A DNA stretch of 64,000 nucleotides from Pseudomonadota bacterium (GCA_023388715.1 JAEWFT010000029.1:62001-126000), one strand, 5' to 3'. Positions 41,054 through 51,121 are shown, numbered from the stretch's first letter. Notes: a model not told the origin generated them from the sequence alone. Numbers and translations are program-made.

Positions 41054-42346
41054 ATGCAGCGTAAGTGGAGCCGAAGGCGCATGTTCTGGACCATTGCCGT
41101 GACCGCCCTCGTGACCGTGTTGCTGGTCACCCTCGCGGCGAACTTCAAGACTTCCGAGAAGGCGCTGGATCGAAAGATCGAGCACCGCTATGCGGTGGCC
41201 GACCCGCAGTTCCGGCGCGAGATGGGCGTGCTGCTGGGGCCGGGCATCATCCCCGGCAACAAGGTGGCCGACCTCGAGAACGGCGACGAGATCTTCCCGG
41301 CGATGCTGGAAGCGATCCGCTCGGCGCAGCGCACGATCACCTTCGAGACCTACATCTACTGGTCCGGCGAGATCGGCCGCCAGGTCGCCAAGGCGCTGGA
41401 GGAGCGCGCCCGCGCCGGGGTCAAGGTCAAGGTGCTGATCGACTGGGCCGGCAGCATCAAGATGGAAGGCTCGCTGCTGCAGGAAATGAAGGACGCCGGG
41501 GTGGAGGTGCACCAGTACCGTCCGCTCAAGTGGTACAACCTCGGCCGCCTCAACAACCGCACCCACCGCAAGCTGCTGGTCGTCGACGGCAAGGTCGGCT
41601 TCACCGGCGGCGTGGGCATCGCCGACCTGTGGATGGGCCATGCCCAGGATCCCGACCACTGGCGCGACCTGCACTTCCGCATCGAGGGCCCGGTGGTGGC
41701 GCAGATGCAGGCGGCCTTCAACGACAACTGGATCAAGACCACCGGCGTCGTGCTCAACGGCCAAGACTACTTCCCGCCGCTGGAGCGCGCCGGCGACATG
41801 GACGCGCACATGTTCGTGGCCTCGCCCGCCGGGGGCAGCGAGTCGATGCACCTGATGTACCTGATGGCGATCGCCGCGGCCGAGCAGTCGATCGACCTGC
41901 AGGCGTCCTACTTCGTGCCCGACGACCTGATCATCAAGGCGCTGCAGGCGGCCCGCCACCGCGGCGTGCGGGTGCGGGTCAACCTCCCCGGCAAGCACAT
42001 CGACTCGGAAACCGTGCGGCTGGCGTCCAAGGCGCACTGGGGCGAGCTGCTGCTGGCCGGCGTGGAGATCTACGAATACCAGCCGACGATGATGCACAAC
42101 AAGCTGCTGATCGTGGACCGGCTGATGACCTCGGTGGGCTCGACCAATTTCGACGTGCGCAGCTTCCGCCTCAACGACGAGGCCAGCCTGAACATCTATG
42201 ACGCCGCCTTCGCCGAGCGCATGACCGAGGTGTTCGAAGCCGACCTCAAGCCAACCGTGCAGTACACCTACCAGCGCTGGAAGGACCGCCCGGCCAAGGA
42301 AAAGCTGTTCGAGAAGTTCGTGCTGCCGATCAAGTCGCAGTTGTGA
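41054..42346 (+). CDS. Phospholipase D family protein, cardiolipin synthase type
   Basis: 430 residues. N-terminal membrane helix (WTIAVTALVTVLLVTLAA), then two PLD half-domains with HKD motifs: HRKLLVVDGKVGFTGG (about 175) and HNKLLIVDRLMTSVGSTN (about 345). This matches ClsB/cardiolipin synthase-like enzymes that join phosphatidylglycerols. ATG at 41054 is preferred to a GTG 9 codons upstream. Its stop overlaps the GTG of the mechanosensitive channel gene. Confidence 0.92.
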   Translation: MQRKWSRRRMFWTIAVTALVTVLLVTLAANFKTSEKALDRKIEHRYAVADPQFRREMGVLLGPGIIPGNKVADLENGDEIFPAMLEAIRSAQRTITFETYIYWSGEIGRQVAKALEERARAGVKVKVLIDWAGSIKMEGSLLQEMKDAGVEVHQYRPLKWYNLGRLNNRTHRKLLVVDGKVGFTGGVGIADLWMGHAQDPDHWRDLHFRIEGPVVAQMQAAFNDNWIKTTGVVLNGQDYFPPLERAGDMDAHMFVASPAGGSESMHLMYLMAIAAAEQSIDLQASYFVPDDLIIKALQAARHRGVRVRVNLPGKHIDSETVRLASKAHWGELLLAGVEIYEYQPTMMHNKLLIVDRLMTSVGSTNFDVRSFRLNDEASLNIYDAAFAERMTEVFEADLKPTVQYTYQRWKDRPAKEKLFEKFVLPIKSQL

Positions 42347-43401
42347 TCCCGGCAGTGGCGCCCGCGCCGGCCGCCGAGGATGCGCCGCCCAGCGGAAGCG
42401 AGCTGGCGGCGCGCTTCGCCGAGGCGATCGACCAGGTGCAGGCCAAGCTGGTGCAGCTGGTGGCCAATGCGCCGCTGCTGCTGCTGGCGATCCTGATCGT
42501 CCTGTTCGCGTTGTGGCTGGGGCGCGTGGTGAGCCAGCGCATGCGCGGGTTGCGCCGGCTGAGCCGCGACAACCCCTACATGGACGGCCTGATCCGCACC
42601 GGCGTGCGGGTGCTGATCGGGCTGGCCGGGGTGCTGATCGCGCTGGACCTGCTCAACGCCACCTCGCTGGTCGGCGCGGTGCTGGGCTCCGCCGGCGTGA
42701 TCGGCCTGGTGCTGGGCTTCGGCTTCAAGGACATCGCCGAGAACTACATCGCGGGCATCCTGCTCAGCCTGCGCAAGCCGTTCTCCCCGGGCGACACCGT
42801 GCGCATCGACAGCCACGAGGGCAAGGTGGTCGCGCTGACCTCGCGCGCCACCATCCTGATGACCGCCGACGGCAACCACCTGCAGCTCCCCAACAGCCTG
42901 GTGTTCAAGTCGGTGCTGCTCAACTTCACCCGCAATCCGAAGCGCCGGTTCGATTTCGAGGTCGCGGTGGACAACGGCTCGTCCTGGCACGTGGCGATGG
43001 AACAGGGCGTGGCCGCGATCGCCGCGATCGAGGGCGTGCTGGAGGATCCGGCGCCGTCGACCCTGGTCCGCAGCATGGGCAACGACGGCGGCACCCTGCT
43101 CTTCACCGGGTGGATCGACCAGCGCCGCAACGACCTGGCGCGGACCCGCAGCGAGGCGATGCGCCAGGTGCGCTCGCGCCTGCACGAGGCCGGGATCCTG
43201 CCGCCGGAGCCGGTGCAGCGGGTCATGCTGATGCGCGACAAGGCCGGGGCGGATCCGCAGCATGCCAATGGCGGGCCGGCGCGCGATACCTCGGTGGACC
43301 GCGAACTCGACCAGCAGCTGGACCACGCGCGCAGCCTGGAACGCGACGGCGCCGACCTGCTGGAGCATACGGGGTCCGACAAGGGAGCCGGCGACGCCTA
43401 G
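42343..43401 (+). CDS. Mechanosensitive ion channel, MscS family
   Basis: 352 residues. Ala/Pro-rich periplasmic N-terminus, membrane helices (LLLLAILIVLFALWLGRVV and LIGLAGVLIALDLL), the pore-lining TM3 (GSAGVIGLVLGFGFKDIAENYIAG, with G/A packing) and MscS beta domain (PFSPGDTVRIDSHEGKVVAL, NSLVFKSVLLNFTRNPKRR). Starts at GTG overlapping the cardiolipin synthase stop (GTGA), linking a lipid enzyme to a tension sensor. Confidence 0.93.
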   Translation: MIPAVAPAPAAEDAPPSGSELAARFAEAIDQVQAKLVQLVANAPLLLLAILIVLFALWLGRVVSQRMRGLRRLSRDNPYMDGLIRTGVRVLIGLAGVLIALDLLNATSLVGAVLGSAGVIGLVLGFGFKDIAENYIAGILLSLRKPFSPGDTVRIDSHEGKVVALTSRATILMTADGNHLQLPNSLVFKSVLLNFTRNPKRRFDFEVAVDNGSSWHVAMEQGVAAIAAIEGVLEDPAPSTLVRSMGNDGGTLLFTGWIDQRRNDLARTRSEAMRQVRSRLHEAGILPPEPVQRVMLMRDKAGADPQHANGGPARDTSVDRELDQQLDHARSLERDGADLLEHTGSDKGAGDA

Positions 43402-43422
43402 GGGCCGCCCGGGCCAACGGGC

Positions 43423-43818
43423 TCACGCGTCGAACAACAGCCAGCGCCGCGCCTGTTCCTCGTTGGAGAACACCCGCACCACCATCCCGCGCTCGCGGCA
43501 CAGGATCTCGCCCCATTCGCTGCCCTGCAGGTCGTCCTGCAGTTCCACGAACGCGGTGCGCAGGCCGGCGAACCCCGCCTGCAACATGCTGTCCACCACC
43601 ATCTCGATGTCCGCCGTCTCCACCGACGCGGCCAGGTCCTCGATCACCAGCAGGCGGTCGGCACCCACCGTCCTGCACTCGGCGCCAAGCATCCGCCACA
43701 TCGCCTTCGACACGTCGACCGAGTCGCTGCCGTCGAACACGTGCGCGCGCAGGAAGCCGGGTTCCTCGTCATAGCGGACCTTGAAGCCGGGTCCGTGGAC
43801 GATGCGGGTATTGCTCAC
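43423..43818 (-). CDS. SpoIIAA-like (STAS/anti-sigma-antagonist-like) protein
   Basis: 131 residues starting at GTG overlapping the fumarase stop (GTGA). Alternating beta/alpha pattern: FLRAHVFDG, RLLVIEDLAASVETADIEMVVDSML, RTAFVELQDDL, MVVRVFSNEEQARRWL. The C-terminal VRVFSNEEQARRWL box is typical of SpoIIAA-like small proteins. No conserved phosphorylatable Ser can be assigned with certainty. A second member is at 51131-51529. Confidence 0.6.
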   Translation of the reverse strand: MSNTRIVHGPGFKVRYDEEPGFLRAHVFDGSDSVDVSKAMWRMLGAECRTVGADRLLVIEDLAASVETADIEMVVDSMLQAGFAGLRTAFVELQDDLQGSEWGEILCRERGMVVRVFSNEEQARRWLLFDA

Positions 43819-45341
43819 TGGACCAGCACCGGGATCTCGCGCGCGCCGGCGATCCGGGCCTGCCATTCGCGGGGTCCGCTTTCATGCACCGAGGCGCCGG
43901 TGCTGTCCACTGCCACCGTCACCGGCATGTCCTTTACCTCGAACTCGTAGATGGCTTCCATCCCGAGGTCCGCGAAACCCACGACCCTCGCCGCCTTGAT
44001 CGCCTTCGACACCAGGTAGGCCGACCCGCCCACCGCCATCAGGTAAACGGACTTGTGCCTGGCGATGGCCTCGCGCGCGGCCGGGCCGCGTTCGGCCTTG
44101 CCGATCATGCCCAGCAATCCGGTCTGTGCCAGCACCTGCTCGGTGAACTTGTCCATGCGGGTGGCGGTGGTCGGGCCGGCCGGGCCCACGACTTCGTCGC
44201 GCACCGGATCGACGGGACCGACGTAATAGATGAAGCGCCCGGCCAGGTCGACCGGCAGCGGCTCGCCCTTGTCGAGCATGTCCACCATGCGCTTGTGCGC
44301 GGCGTCGCGGCCGGTGAGCATCCTGCCGCTGAGCAGTAGCACCTCGCCTGGCCTGAAGGTCTCCACCTCGTCGCGGGTGATCGTGTCCAGGTTCACCCGG
44401 CGCGCGTTCTGCGGGTTGTAGGTCAGCTGGGGCCAGTCCTCCAGCGACGGCGGATCCAGCATCACCGGGCCGCTGCCGTCGAGGGTGAAGTGGGCGTGCC
44501 GGGTCGCGGCGCAGTTGGGGATCATCGCCACCGGCAGGTTGGCGGCGTGGGTCGGGAAGTCCTTGATCTTGACGTCCAGCACGGTGGTCAGGCCGCCCAG
44601 GCCCTGCGCGCCGATGCCCAGCGCGTTGACCTTCTCGAACAGCTCGATGCGCAGCTCCTCGACGCGATTGGACGGCCCGCGCGCGATCAGTTCCTGGATG
44701 TCGATCTCCTCCATCAGCGATTCCTTGGCCAGCAGCATCGCCTTTTCGGCGGTGCCGCCGATGCCGATGCCGAGCATGCCCGGCGGGCACCAGCCGGCGC
44801 CCATGGTCGGCACCGTCTTGAGCACCCAGTCCACGATGGAATCGGACGGGTTGAGCATCGCGAACTTGGACTTCGCCTCGGAACCGCCGCCCTTGGCCGC
44901 CACGATCACGTCGAGCTTGTCGCCCGGCACGATCTTGACGTTGATGACGCAGGGCGTGTTGTCCTTCGTGTTGCTGCGCCTGCCGGCGGGGTCGGCCAGC
45001 ACGCTGGCGCGCAGCTTGTTGTCGGGGTGGTTGTAGGCGCGGCGCACGCCCTCGTTGACGGCATCTTCCAGCGAGCCGGTGAAGCCCTCCCAGCGCACGT
45101 CCATGCCGATGTCCAGGAACACGGTGACGATGCCGGTGTCCTGGCAGATCGGCCGATGCCCTTCCGCGCACATGCGCGAATTGATCAGGATCTGCGCCAT
45201 CGCATCCTTGGCCGCGGGCGACTCCTCGCGCTCCCAGGCGGCGGCCAGGCTCCGGATGTAATCGACCGGGTGGTAGTAGCTGATGTACTGCAGCGCGTCG
45301 GCGACGGACTGGACGAGGTCGTCATGCTTGATGGTGGTCAC
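43815..45341 (-). CDS. Class I fumarate hydratase (4Fe-4S)
   Basis: Oxygen-sensitive dehydratase interconverting fumarate and malate, acting after succinate dehydrogenase. 508 residues. Two fused domains: alpha type with ICQDTGIVTVFLDIG and GGGSEAKSKFAML, and beta type with GEVLLLSGRMLTGRDAAHKRM and GPTTATRMDKFTEQVL. Three cluster Cys are expected at ICQDTG, NCAATRHAH and in the central GAGWCPPG. GTG at 45341 (VTTIKHDDLVQSVADALQ) is the conserved start. Confidence 0.95.
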   Translation of the reverse strand: MTTIKHDDLVQSVADALQYISYYHPVDYIRSLAAAWEREESPAAKDAMAQILINSRMCAEGHRPICQDTGIVTVFLDIGMDVRWEGFTGSLEDAVNEGVRRAYNHPDNKLRASVLADPAGRRSNTKDNTPCVINVKIVPGDKLDVIVAAKGGGSEAKSKFAMLNPSDSIVDWVLKTVPTMGAGWCPPGMLGIGIGGTAEKAMLLAKESLMEEIDIQELIARGPSNRVEELRIELFEKVNALGIGAQGLGGLTTVLDVKIKDFPTHAANLPVAMIPNCAATRHAHFTLDGSGPVMLDPPSLEDWPQLTYNPQNARRVNLDTITRDEVETFRPGEVLLLSGRMLTGRDAAHKRMVDMLDKGEPLPVDLAGRFIYYVGPVDPVRDEVVGPAGPTTATRMDKFTEQVLAQTGLLGMIGKAERGPAAREAIARHKSVYLMAVGGSAYLVSKAIKAARVVGFADLGMEAIYEFEVKDMPVTVAVDSTGASVHESGPREWQARIAGAREIPVLVQ

Positions 45342-45463
45342 GTTGGGGGATTCGGGGGGAACGCGGGGGCGCACATGATACCGCCCGCCCCCTGGGCGCT
45401 GGCGGAGGCCGCGGCCGCGGGCGTGGACTGCCCCTGCACACAGGCAGCCGGCACAATCCCCCG

Positions 45464-47317
45464 ATGCCGCCGCCGATGCCGATGCCCCAGCTCAACATGC
45501 GCGAGCGCTTTGGCGCCATGCGCAACATCCCGCCGTTCCTGCGCGAGATCTGGAATACCAGCAAGCCGCTGACCGTGGCGACCGGGTTGCTGCGCCTCGT
45601 GCGCGCGTTCCTGCCGGTGGTGATGCTCTACATCGGCAAGCTGATCATCGACGAAGCGGTCCGGCTGATGGCGCTGGACGTGCCGGTCGACCTTCCCGCC
45701 GCCTGGGCCTCGGGCCAGCTGCATCCGCTGCTGGGCCTGCTCGCACTGGAGCTGGGGCTGGCGATCGCCTCCGACCTGCTGGGGCGGCTGACCAGCTACG
45801 TCGATGCGCTGCTGTCGGAGCGCTTCACCAACGCCACCAGCATCCGCCTGATGGAGCACGCGGCCACCCTGGACCTGGAGGATTTCGAGGACGCCGACCT
45901 GCAGGACAAGCTGGACCGCGCCCGCCGCCAGACCATGGGCCGGATGGGGCTGATGGGCCAGCTGTTCGGGCAGGCGCAGGACATGGTCACGGTGGCCAGC
46001 TTCGCGGTCGGCCTGCTGGCGTACGCCCCGTGGCTGATGCTGCTGCTGGCGGTCGCGCTGATCCCGGCCTTCATCGGCGAATCCCACTTCAACGCGCTGA
46101 ACTACACGCTCAACTACCAGTGGACGCCGGAGCGCCGCCAGCTGGAGTACGTGCGGCAGATGGGCGCCAGCGTGGAAACCGCGAAAGAGGTCAAGATCTT
46201 CAACCTCAATCGCTTCCTGATTGAACGCTTCCGCACCCTCGCCGACCAGTTCTACCAGGCCAACCGCAAGCTGGCCGGGCGCCGCGCGTTCTGGGGCACG
46301 TTGCTGGCCGCGCTGGGCACGCTGGGCTACTACGTCGCCTATGCCTACATCGCCTGGCGCACGGTGCGCGGCGATTTCACCATCGGCGACCTGACCTTCC
46401 TGGCCGGCAGCTTCCGCCGCCTGCGGCAATTGCTGGAAAGCCTGCTCACCGGCTTCTCGCAAGTGGCCGGGCAGGCGCTGTACCTGGACGACCTGTACTC
46501 CTTCTTCCGCATCCAGGCCGAGATCGTCTCCAGGCCCGATGCCCTGCCCGTCCCCGAGCCCATCCGCCAGGGCTTCACGTTCGACAATGTCGGCTTCCGC
46601 TACGAGGGTAGCGAGCGCTGGGCGGTGCGCGGCCTGAGCTTCGAACTGCGCGCCGGGGAAGTGCTGGCACTGGTGGGCGAGAACGGCGCCGGCAAGACCA
46701 CCCTGGTGAAGCTGCTGGCGCGGCTCTACGACCCGGACGAGGGCCGCATCCTGCTTGACGGGCGCGACCTGCGCGATTACGACCTCGACGCCTTGCGCGC
46801 CAGCATCGGGGTGATCTTCCAGGACTTCGTGCGCTACCACCTGACCGCGGCGGAGAACATCGGCGTGGGCAAGATCGAGGCGATGGACGACCGCGCGCGG
46901 ATCGAGGAGGCGGCGCGCAAGGGCATGGCCGACGAGGTCGTCGCCGAGCTGCCGCGCGGCTATGACCAGCTGATCGGCCGCCGCTTCAAGGACGGCGTGG
47001 ACCTGTCCGGCGGGCAGTGGCAGAAAATCGCCATCGCCCGCGCCTACATGCGCGATGCGCAGGTGATGATCCTCGACGAGCCCACCGCCGCGCTCGACGC
47101 GCGCGCCGAATACGAGGTCTTTCGCCGCTTCAAGGAACTGTCGGACGGCAAGACCGCGGTGCTGATCAGCCACCGGTTCTCCAGCGTGCGGATGGCCGAT
47201 CGCATCCTGGTGCTGGCCGATGGCAAGGTCGAGGCAAGCGGTACCCACGAAGAATTGATGGTCCAGGGCGGACGCTATGCGGAGCTGTTCGAGCTGCAGG
47301 CGGCCGGCTATCGCTGA
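45464..47317 (+). CDS. ABC transporter, fused permease and ATPase
   Basis: 617 residues. N-terminal permease with about six membrane helices (residues 30-330), C-terminal ATPase with Walker A GENGAGKTTLVKLL, signature LSGGQWQKIAIARAYM, Walker B QVMILDEPTAALD and H-loop ISHRFSS. Exporter of the ABCB type; substrate unknown. Several in-frame ATGs near the start leave the exact N-terminus open. Divergent from fumarase with 122 bases between. Confidence 0.9.
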   Translation: MPPPMPMPQLNMRERFGAMRNIPPFLREIWNTSKPLTVATGLLRLVRAFLPVVMLYIGKLIIDEAVRLMALDVPVDLPAAWASGQLHPLLGLLALELGLAIASDLLGRLTSYVDALLSERFTNATSIRLMEHAATLDLEDFEDADLQDKLDRARRQTMGRMGLMGQLFGQAQDMVTVASFAVGLLAYAPWLMLLLAVALIPAFIGESHFNALNYTLNYQWTPERRQLEYVRQMGASVETAKEVKIFNLNRFLIERFRTLADQFYQANRKLAGRRAFWGTLLAALGTLGYYVAYAYIAWRTVRGDFTIGDLTFLAGSFRRLRQLLESLLTGFSQVAGQALYLDDLYSFFRIQAEIVSRPDALPVPEPIRQGFTFDNVGFRYEGSERWAVRGLSFELRAGEVLALVGENGAGKTTLVKLLARLYDPDEGRILLDGRDLRDYDLDALRASIGVIFQDFVRYHLTAAENIGVGKIEAMDDRARIEEAARKGMADEVVAELPRGYDQLIGRRFKDGVDLSGGQWQKIAIARAYMRDAQVMILDEPTAALDARAEYEVFRRFKELSDGKTAVLISHRFSSVRMADRILVLADGKVEASGTHEELMVQGGRYAELFELQAAGYR

Positions 47318-47326
47318 GGAGGATCC

Positions 47327-48502
47327 ATGCGCGCTTCTGTGCTGACGTTACTGACGCTTCCCTTTGTCATGTCGCTGGCGGCATGCACGCAGCCTTCCGC
47401 GTCCCGCACGCCGGCGGCGGCGCCGGCCGCGTCGCAGGCCGCGCCCGCGGCGTCCCGTGCCTTGCAGGTCGAGGTGATCGCCAGCGGCCTGGAGCATCCC
47501 TGGTCCGTGGCGCTGCTGCCGGACGGCCGCTTCCTCGTTACCGAGCGCCCGGGCCGCCTGCGCCTGGTCGGCATCGATGGCACTGTCTCCGCGCCGCTGG
47601 CGGGCACGCCGGAGGTGTTCGCCAAGGGCCAGGGCGGTCTGCTGGACGTGGTGCTGGACCCCGGCTTTTCCGACAACCGCCGCATCTGGCTGAGCTACGC
47701 CGAACCCGGCGAGGGCGCAACCGCCGGCACCGCGGTCGCCACCGCAACGCTGGGCGACGTCGCGATCAGCGATCTCTCGGTGATCTACCGCCAGCTGCCC
47801 AAGGTCGAAGGCGGCCAGCACTTCGGCTCGCGCATCGCCTTCGATGGCAGGGGCCATGTCTTCATCAGCCAGGGCGACCGCAACCAGCGGCCGATGGCGC
47901 AGGACCTGGACATGCTGCAGGGCAAGCTGATTCGGCTCAACCTCGACGGCAGCATCCCGGCGGACAACCCGTTCGCCAGCGGCCCCGGCGTGCGCAAGGC
48001 GATCTGGAGCTACGGCCACCGCAACATGCAGGGCATGGCCACCGACCCGCGCACCGGCACCGTCTGGCAAAGCGAGCACGGCCCGCGCGGCGGCGACGAG
48101 ATCAACCTGCCGCAGCCCGGTAGGAACTACGGCTGGCCGGTGATCACCCACGGCATCAACTATTCCGGGCTGAAGATTCCCGAGGCCGAGGGCACCGCCA
48201 AGGCCGGGATGGAGCCGCCGTACCACGTGTGGGAGAAGTCGCCGGCGCTGTCGGGGATGGCGTTCTACGTTGGCCATCCGCAAAGCGCGTGGAACGACAG
48301 CCTGCTGCTCGGCGCGCTGGTCCAGCGCAGCCTGATCCGGCTCCGCCTCGACGGCGACCGCATCGTCGGCGAGGAACGCCTGCTGGAGGACCTCGGCAAG
48401 CGGATCCGCGACGTGCGCGTCGGCGCGGACGGCAACGTCTACGTGCTGACCGACGAAGGCGACGGCCAGCTGCTGCGGCTGGTGCCGCCGAGGGCGCCAT
48501 GA
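47327..48502 (+). CDS. PQQ-dependent sugar dehydrogenase lipoprotein (YliI-like)
   Basis: 391 residues. Lipoprotein signal with lipobox SLAAC (Cys 20) and an Ala/Pro-rich linker, then a beta-propeller with GLEHPWSVALLPDGRFLVTERPGRLRL, GGLLDVVLDP, WSYGHRNMQGMATDP and EHGPRGGDEINL. The family (aldose sugar dehydrogenase) oxidises soluble sugars in the periplasm using PQQ; some members lack cofactor activity. GAGGAGG precedes the ATG, 9 bases after the ABC transporter stop; overlaps the next gene (ATGA). Confidence 0.9.
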   Translation: MRASVLTLLTLPFVMSLAACTQPSASRTPAAAPAASQAAPAASRALQVEVIASGLEHPWSVALLPDGRFLVTERPGRLRLVGIDGTVSAPLAGTPEVFAKGQGGLLDVVLDPGFSDNRRIWLSYAEPGEGATAGTAVATATLGDVAISDLSVIYRQLPKVEGGQHFGSRIAFDGRGHVFISQGDRNQRPMAQDLDMLQGKLIRLNLDGSIPADNPFASGPGVRKAIWSYGHRNMQGMATDPRTGTVWQSEHGPRGGDEINLPQPGRNYGWPVITHGINYSGLKIPEAEGTAKAGMEPPYHVWEKSPALSGMAFYVGHPQSAWNDSLLLGALVQRSLIRLRLDGDRIVGEERLLEDLGKRIRDVRVGADGNVYVLTDEGDGQLLRLVPPRAP

Positions 48503-49686
48503 GCCGGCGCTGGCCCGATGCGGTGCTCACCCACCTGAAGCCGTCGGTGATCGATGCCGACGACCACCTCGATGCGATGTGGCGGCGGGTCGACACCCGG
48601 TTGGGGCGCGGTCGGCCGCGGCACCTCGCTGCCTATCGCGGGTTCGCCGACGCAAGCGGCGTGGAGCTGATCGGCAGGGTGCTGGCGGAGGCGCCGCAGG
48701 GCGGCCCGAAGGACGATGCGCGCTGGTGGCATAACCTGCTGGATACCTACCGCCGCTTCGAGAGCGATGAGGTGCCGGGGGTCGCCCTGCGCTTCGAGTT
48801 CCGCGGCGCCCGTCACGAGGCGGTCAGCGACCACGAGGGCTACTGGAACCTGCGCGCCGATACCACCGCCGGCAGCATGAGCGACCTGCTGTGGGACAAC
48901 GCCATGGTCAGCCTGGCCGATGGTGCCCTGCTGACCCCGCAGCCGGTGCTGCAGGTGTTGCCGCGGGCGCGCATCGGGATCATTTCCGACATCGACGACA
49001 CCATCCTGCACAGCGGGATCACCGACTGGAAGACCGCCGCGCAGCTGACCTTCCTGCACAACGCGCGGACCCGCAAACCGCTGCCCGGCGTGGCGACCTT
49101 CTATCGGGCGCTGCAGGGGCGCCACAACCCTATCTTCTACGTCTCCAGTTCGCCGTGGAACCTCTACGACCTGCTGGAGGATTTCATGGAGCTCAACGCG
49201 ATTCCGTTCGGACCGATCCACCTGCGCGACCTTGGCACCGATGCGGGCAAGTTCATCAAGACGGCCGGCCATGGCCACAAGCTGGAACGCGCCAGCTGGC
49301 TGATCGAACGGCTGCCACAGCTGCGCTGGGTGCTGCTGGGCGACTCCGGCCAGGCCGACGCCGAGCTGTACGCGGAGGCGGCCAAGCGCTTCGGTGAGCG
49401 CATTGCCGCGATCTACATCCGCGATGTCGACCCGGATGCGGACAGCCCGCGTGACCTCGGCGTGGACGGGCACATCCAGCGCGTGGCGGGCACCGGCGTG
49501 CCGATGCTGCGCGCCGCAGACAGTCTGGCGATGGCGCAGCACGCCGCCTCCCTGGGATTGCTGGAAGCCGAGTCACTGGCCGCGATCGCCGCCGAGGTCG
49601 GCCGCGACCTGAAGCGCCCGACCCTGGGCGAAGCCGCAATGGAGGAAGTGCTGGACGGCGACGGCGAGACGCCCGCCGCCGGCTAG
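48499..49686 (+). CDS. App1-type phosphatidate phosphatase-like protein (HAD, DUF2183)
   Basis: 395 residues. The C-terminal half is a HAD phosphatase of the App1 family: catalytic DIDDTILHSGITDW at about 160-175, YVSSSPWNLYDLLEDF, and LRWVLLGDSGQADAELY. N-terminal part is a uncharacterised beta-rich region (ALRFEFRGARHEAVSDHEGYW). Yeast App1 hydrolyses phosphatidate; bacterial substrate unknown. Coupled to the sugar dehydrogenase gene. Confidence 0.88.
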   Translation: MSRRWPDAVLTHLKPSVIDADDHLDAMWRRVDTRLGRGRPRHLAAYRGFADASGVELIGRVLAEAPQGGPKDDARWWHNLLDTYRRFESDEVPGVALRFEFRGARHEAVSDHEGYWNLRADTTAGSMSDLLWDNAMVSLADGALLTPQPVLQVLPRARIGIISDIDDTILHSGITDWKTAAQLTFLHNARTRKPLPGVATFYRALQGRHNPIFYVSSSPWNLYDLLEDFMELNAIPFGPIHLRDLGTDAGKFIKTAGHGHKLERASWLIERLPQLRWVLLGDSGQADAELYAEAAKRFGERIAAIYIRDVDPDADSPRDLGVDGHIQRVAGTGVPMLRAADSLAMAQHAASLGLLEAESLAAIAAEVGRDLKRPTLGEAAMEEVLDGDGETPAAG

Positions 49687-50231
49687 AGCAGGCGCGGCTG
49701 CGGACCGGCGTAACGCAAGACACCGTCCACCATCGCCGCATCGGCGCTGAGCTCGTGCGGCGGCGCCTTGCCCGGTGCCAGCAGGTGCAGCACGTTCCAG
49801 CCTCGTGCCACGAAATCATCGGCCACCAGCCGCCGGTGGCAGCGCCACCAGACCGCTTCGGCGCACATCACGCAGGTATGGCGCGTGCGCGCCTCGGCCA
49901 TCAGGGCATCGCGCGCGGCGGTGTACTCCAGCGACGCCATGTGGTCGGCGTAGGCGCGGAACGCCTCCACCCGCCATGCCGTGTTCGGCGACTCGGGAGC
50001 GGCCTTGCGCCGCCCGCCCAGTCCCGGCAGCGGCCAGTAACGGATGCCCGCCTCGGCCAGCGCGCCGGGCATGGCATCGCGCGAATACTGCGGGTTGCGC
50101 CGCGACCCCGCGAACCGGCGCACGTCCACCAGGACGTCGATCCGCGCGTCGCGGAGCATCGCCACGAATTCCTCCCACGGCCGGGTGGAATGGCCGATGG
50201 TCCACAACGTGGCGGTGTCGCGGCTGGTCAT
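49683..50231 (-). CDS. DUF488 family protein
   Basis: 182 residues with the DUF488 signature: TLWTIGHSTRPWEEFVAML, LVDVRRFAGSRRNPQYS, LPGLGGRRK, CVMCAEAVWWRCHRRLVAD and W-x-V-LHLL near the end. Conserved Cys and His in CMCAE..CHR suggest a metal or catalytic site, but function is unknown. Overlaps the App1-like gene tail-to-tail by 4 bases. Confidence 0.88.
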   Translation of the reverse strand: MTSRDTATLWTIGHSTRPWEEFVAMLRDARIDVLVDVRRFAGSRRNPQYSRDAMPGALAEAGIRYWPLPGLGGRRKAAPESPNTAWRVEAFRAYADHMASLEYTAARDALMAEARTRHTCVMCAEAVWWRCHRRLVADDFVARGWNVLHLLAPGKAPPHELSADAAMVDGVLRYAGPQPRLL

Positions 50232-50326
50232 CGCCCGATCATCGCCGCAGGAGCGTTTGCGATGGATCAAACGCGGGGGCGCCGCGCCGCGTAAAATGGC
50301 CGGCTCCGCCGCATTCCCCCGACGCA

Positions 50327-51121
50327 ATGGCCTCCCCCTTCGGCACCGAGACGGTGCTCGACGTCCGCCACTGGACCGACTCCTACTTCAGCTTCACCAC
50401 CACCCGCGACGACGGCTTCCGGTTCGAGAACGGGCAGTTCGTCATGATCGGGCTGGAAGTGGACGGCAAGCCGCTGTTGCGGGCGTATTCGATCGCCAGC
50501 GCGAACTGGGAGGAATCGCTGGAGTTCTTCAGCATCAAGGTGCCGGATGGCCCGCTGACCTCGCGCCTGCAGCACATCCAGCCCGGGAACACGATCCTGA
50601 TCGGGCGCAAGCCGACCGGCACCCTGCTGGTGAGCGACGTCCACCCCGGGCGCAACCTGTACCTGCTGGGGACCGGCACCGGGCTGGCGCCGTGGCTGTC
50701 GATCATCAAGGACCCGGCCACCTACGAGCGCTTCGAGCGTGTGGTGCTGGTGCACGGCGTGCGCGGCGCCGGCGACCTTGCCTACCGCGACTACATCGAA
50801 CGCGAGCTGCCGCGGCATGAATACCTGGGCGAGGAAATCGCGAGCAAGCTGCTGTACTACCCCGCGGTCAGCCGCGAGGACTTCGTCCACGGCGGCCAGG
50901 CGCGCCGCGGCCGCATCACCGACATGCTCGCCTCCGGCAAGCTCGCCGCCGACCTTGGCCTCGCTCCGCTGGATCCGGCGCTGGATCGCGCGATGATCTG
51001 CGGCAGCCCGCAGATGCTGGCCGACTTCCGCGCCATCCTCGATGGGCGCGGCTTCAGCGCCTCGCCGCGGATCGGGGTCGCCGGCGAATACGTGTTCGAG
51101 CGGGCGTTCGTCGAGAAGTAG
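50327..51121 (+). CDS. fpr: Ferredoxin-NADP reductase
   Basis: 264 residues. FAD motif RAYSIAS near residue 47, NADP-binding GTGTGLAPWLSI, and MICGSPQML. The N-terminal FENGQFVMIGL and C-terminal aromatic-basic tail (VFERAFVEK) place it with the bacterial-type Fpr group. A TAAAAT sequence at 50292 may be its -10 box. Provides or takes electrons from ferredoxin/flavodoxin, for example for Fe-S and oxidative stress functions. Confidence 0.93.
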   Translation: MASPFGTETVLDVRHWTDSYFSFTTTRDDGFRFENGQFVMIGLEVDGKPLLRAYSIASANWEESLEFFSIKVPDGPLTSRLQHIQPGNTILIGRKPTGTLLVSDVHPGRNLYLLGTGTGLAPWLSIIKDPATYERFERVVLVHGVRGAGDLAYRDYIERELPRHEYLGEEIASKLLYYPAVSREDFVHGGQARRGRITDMLASGKLAADLGLAPLDPALDRAMICGSPQMLADFRAILDGRGFSASPRIGVAGEYVFERAFVEK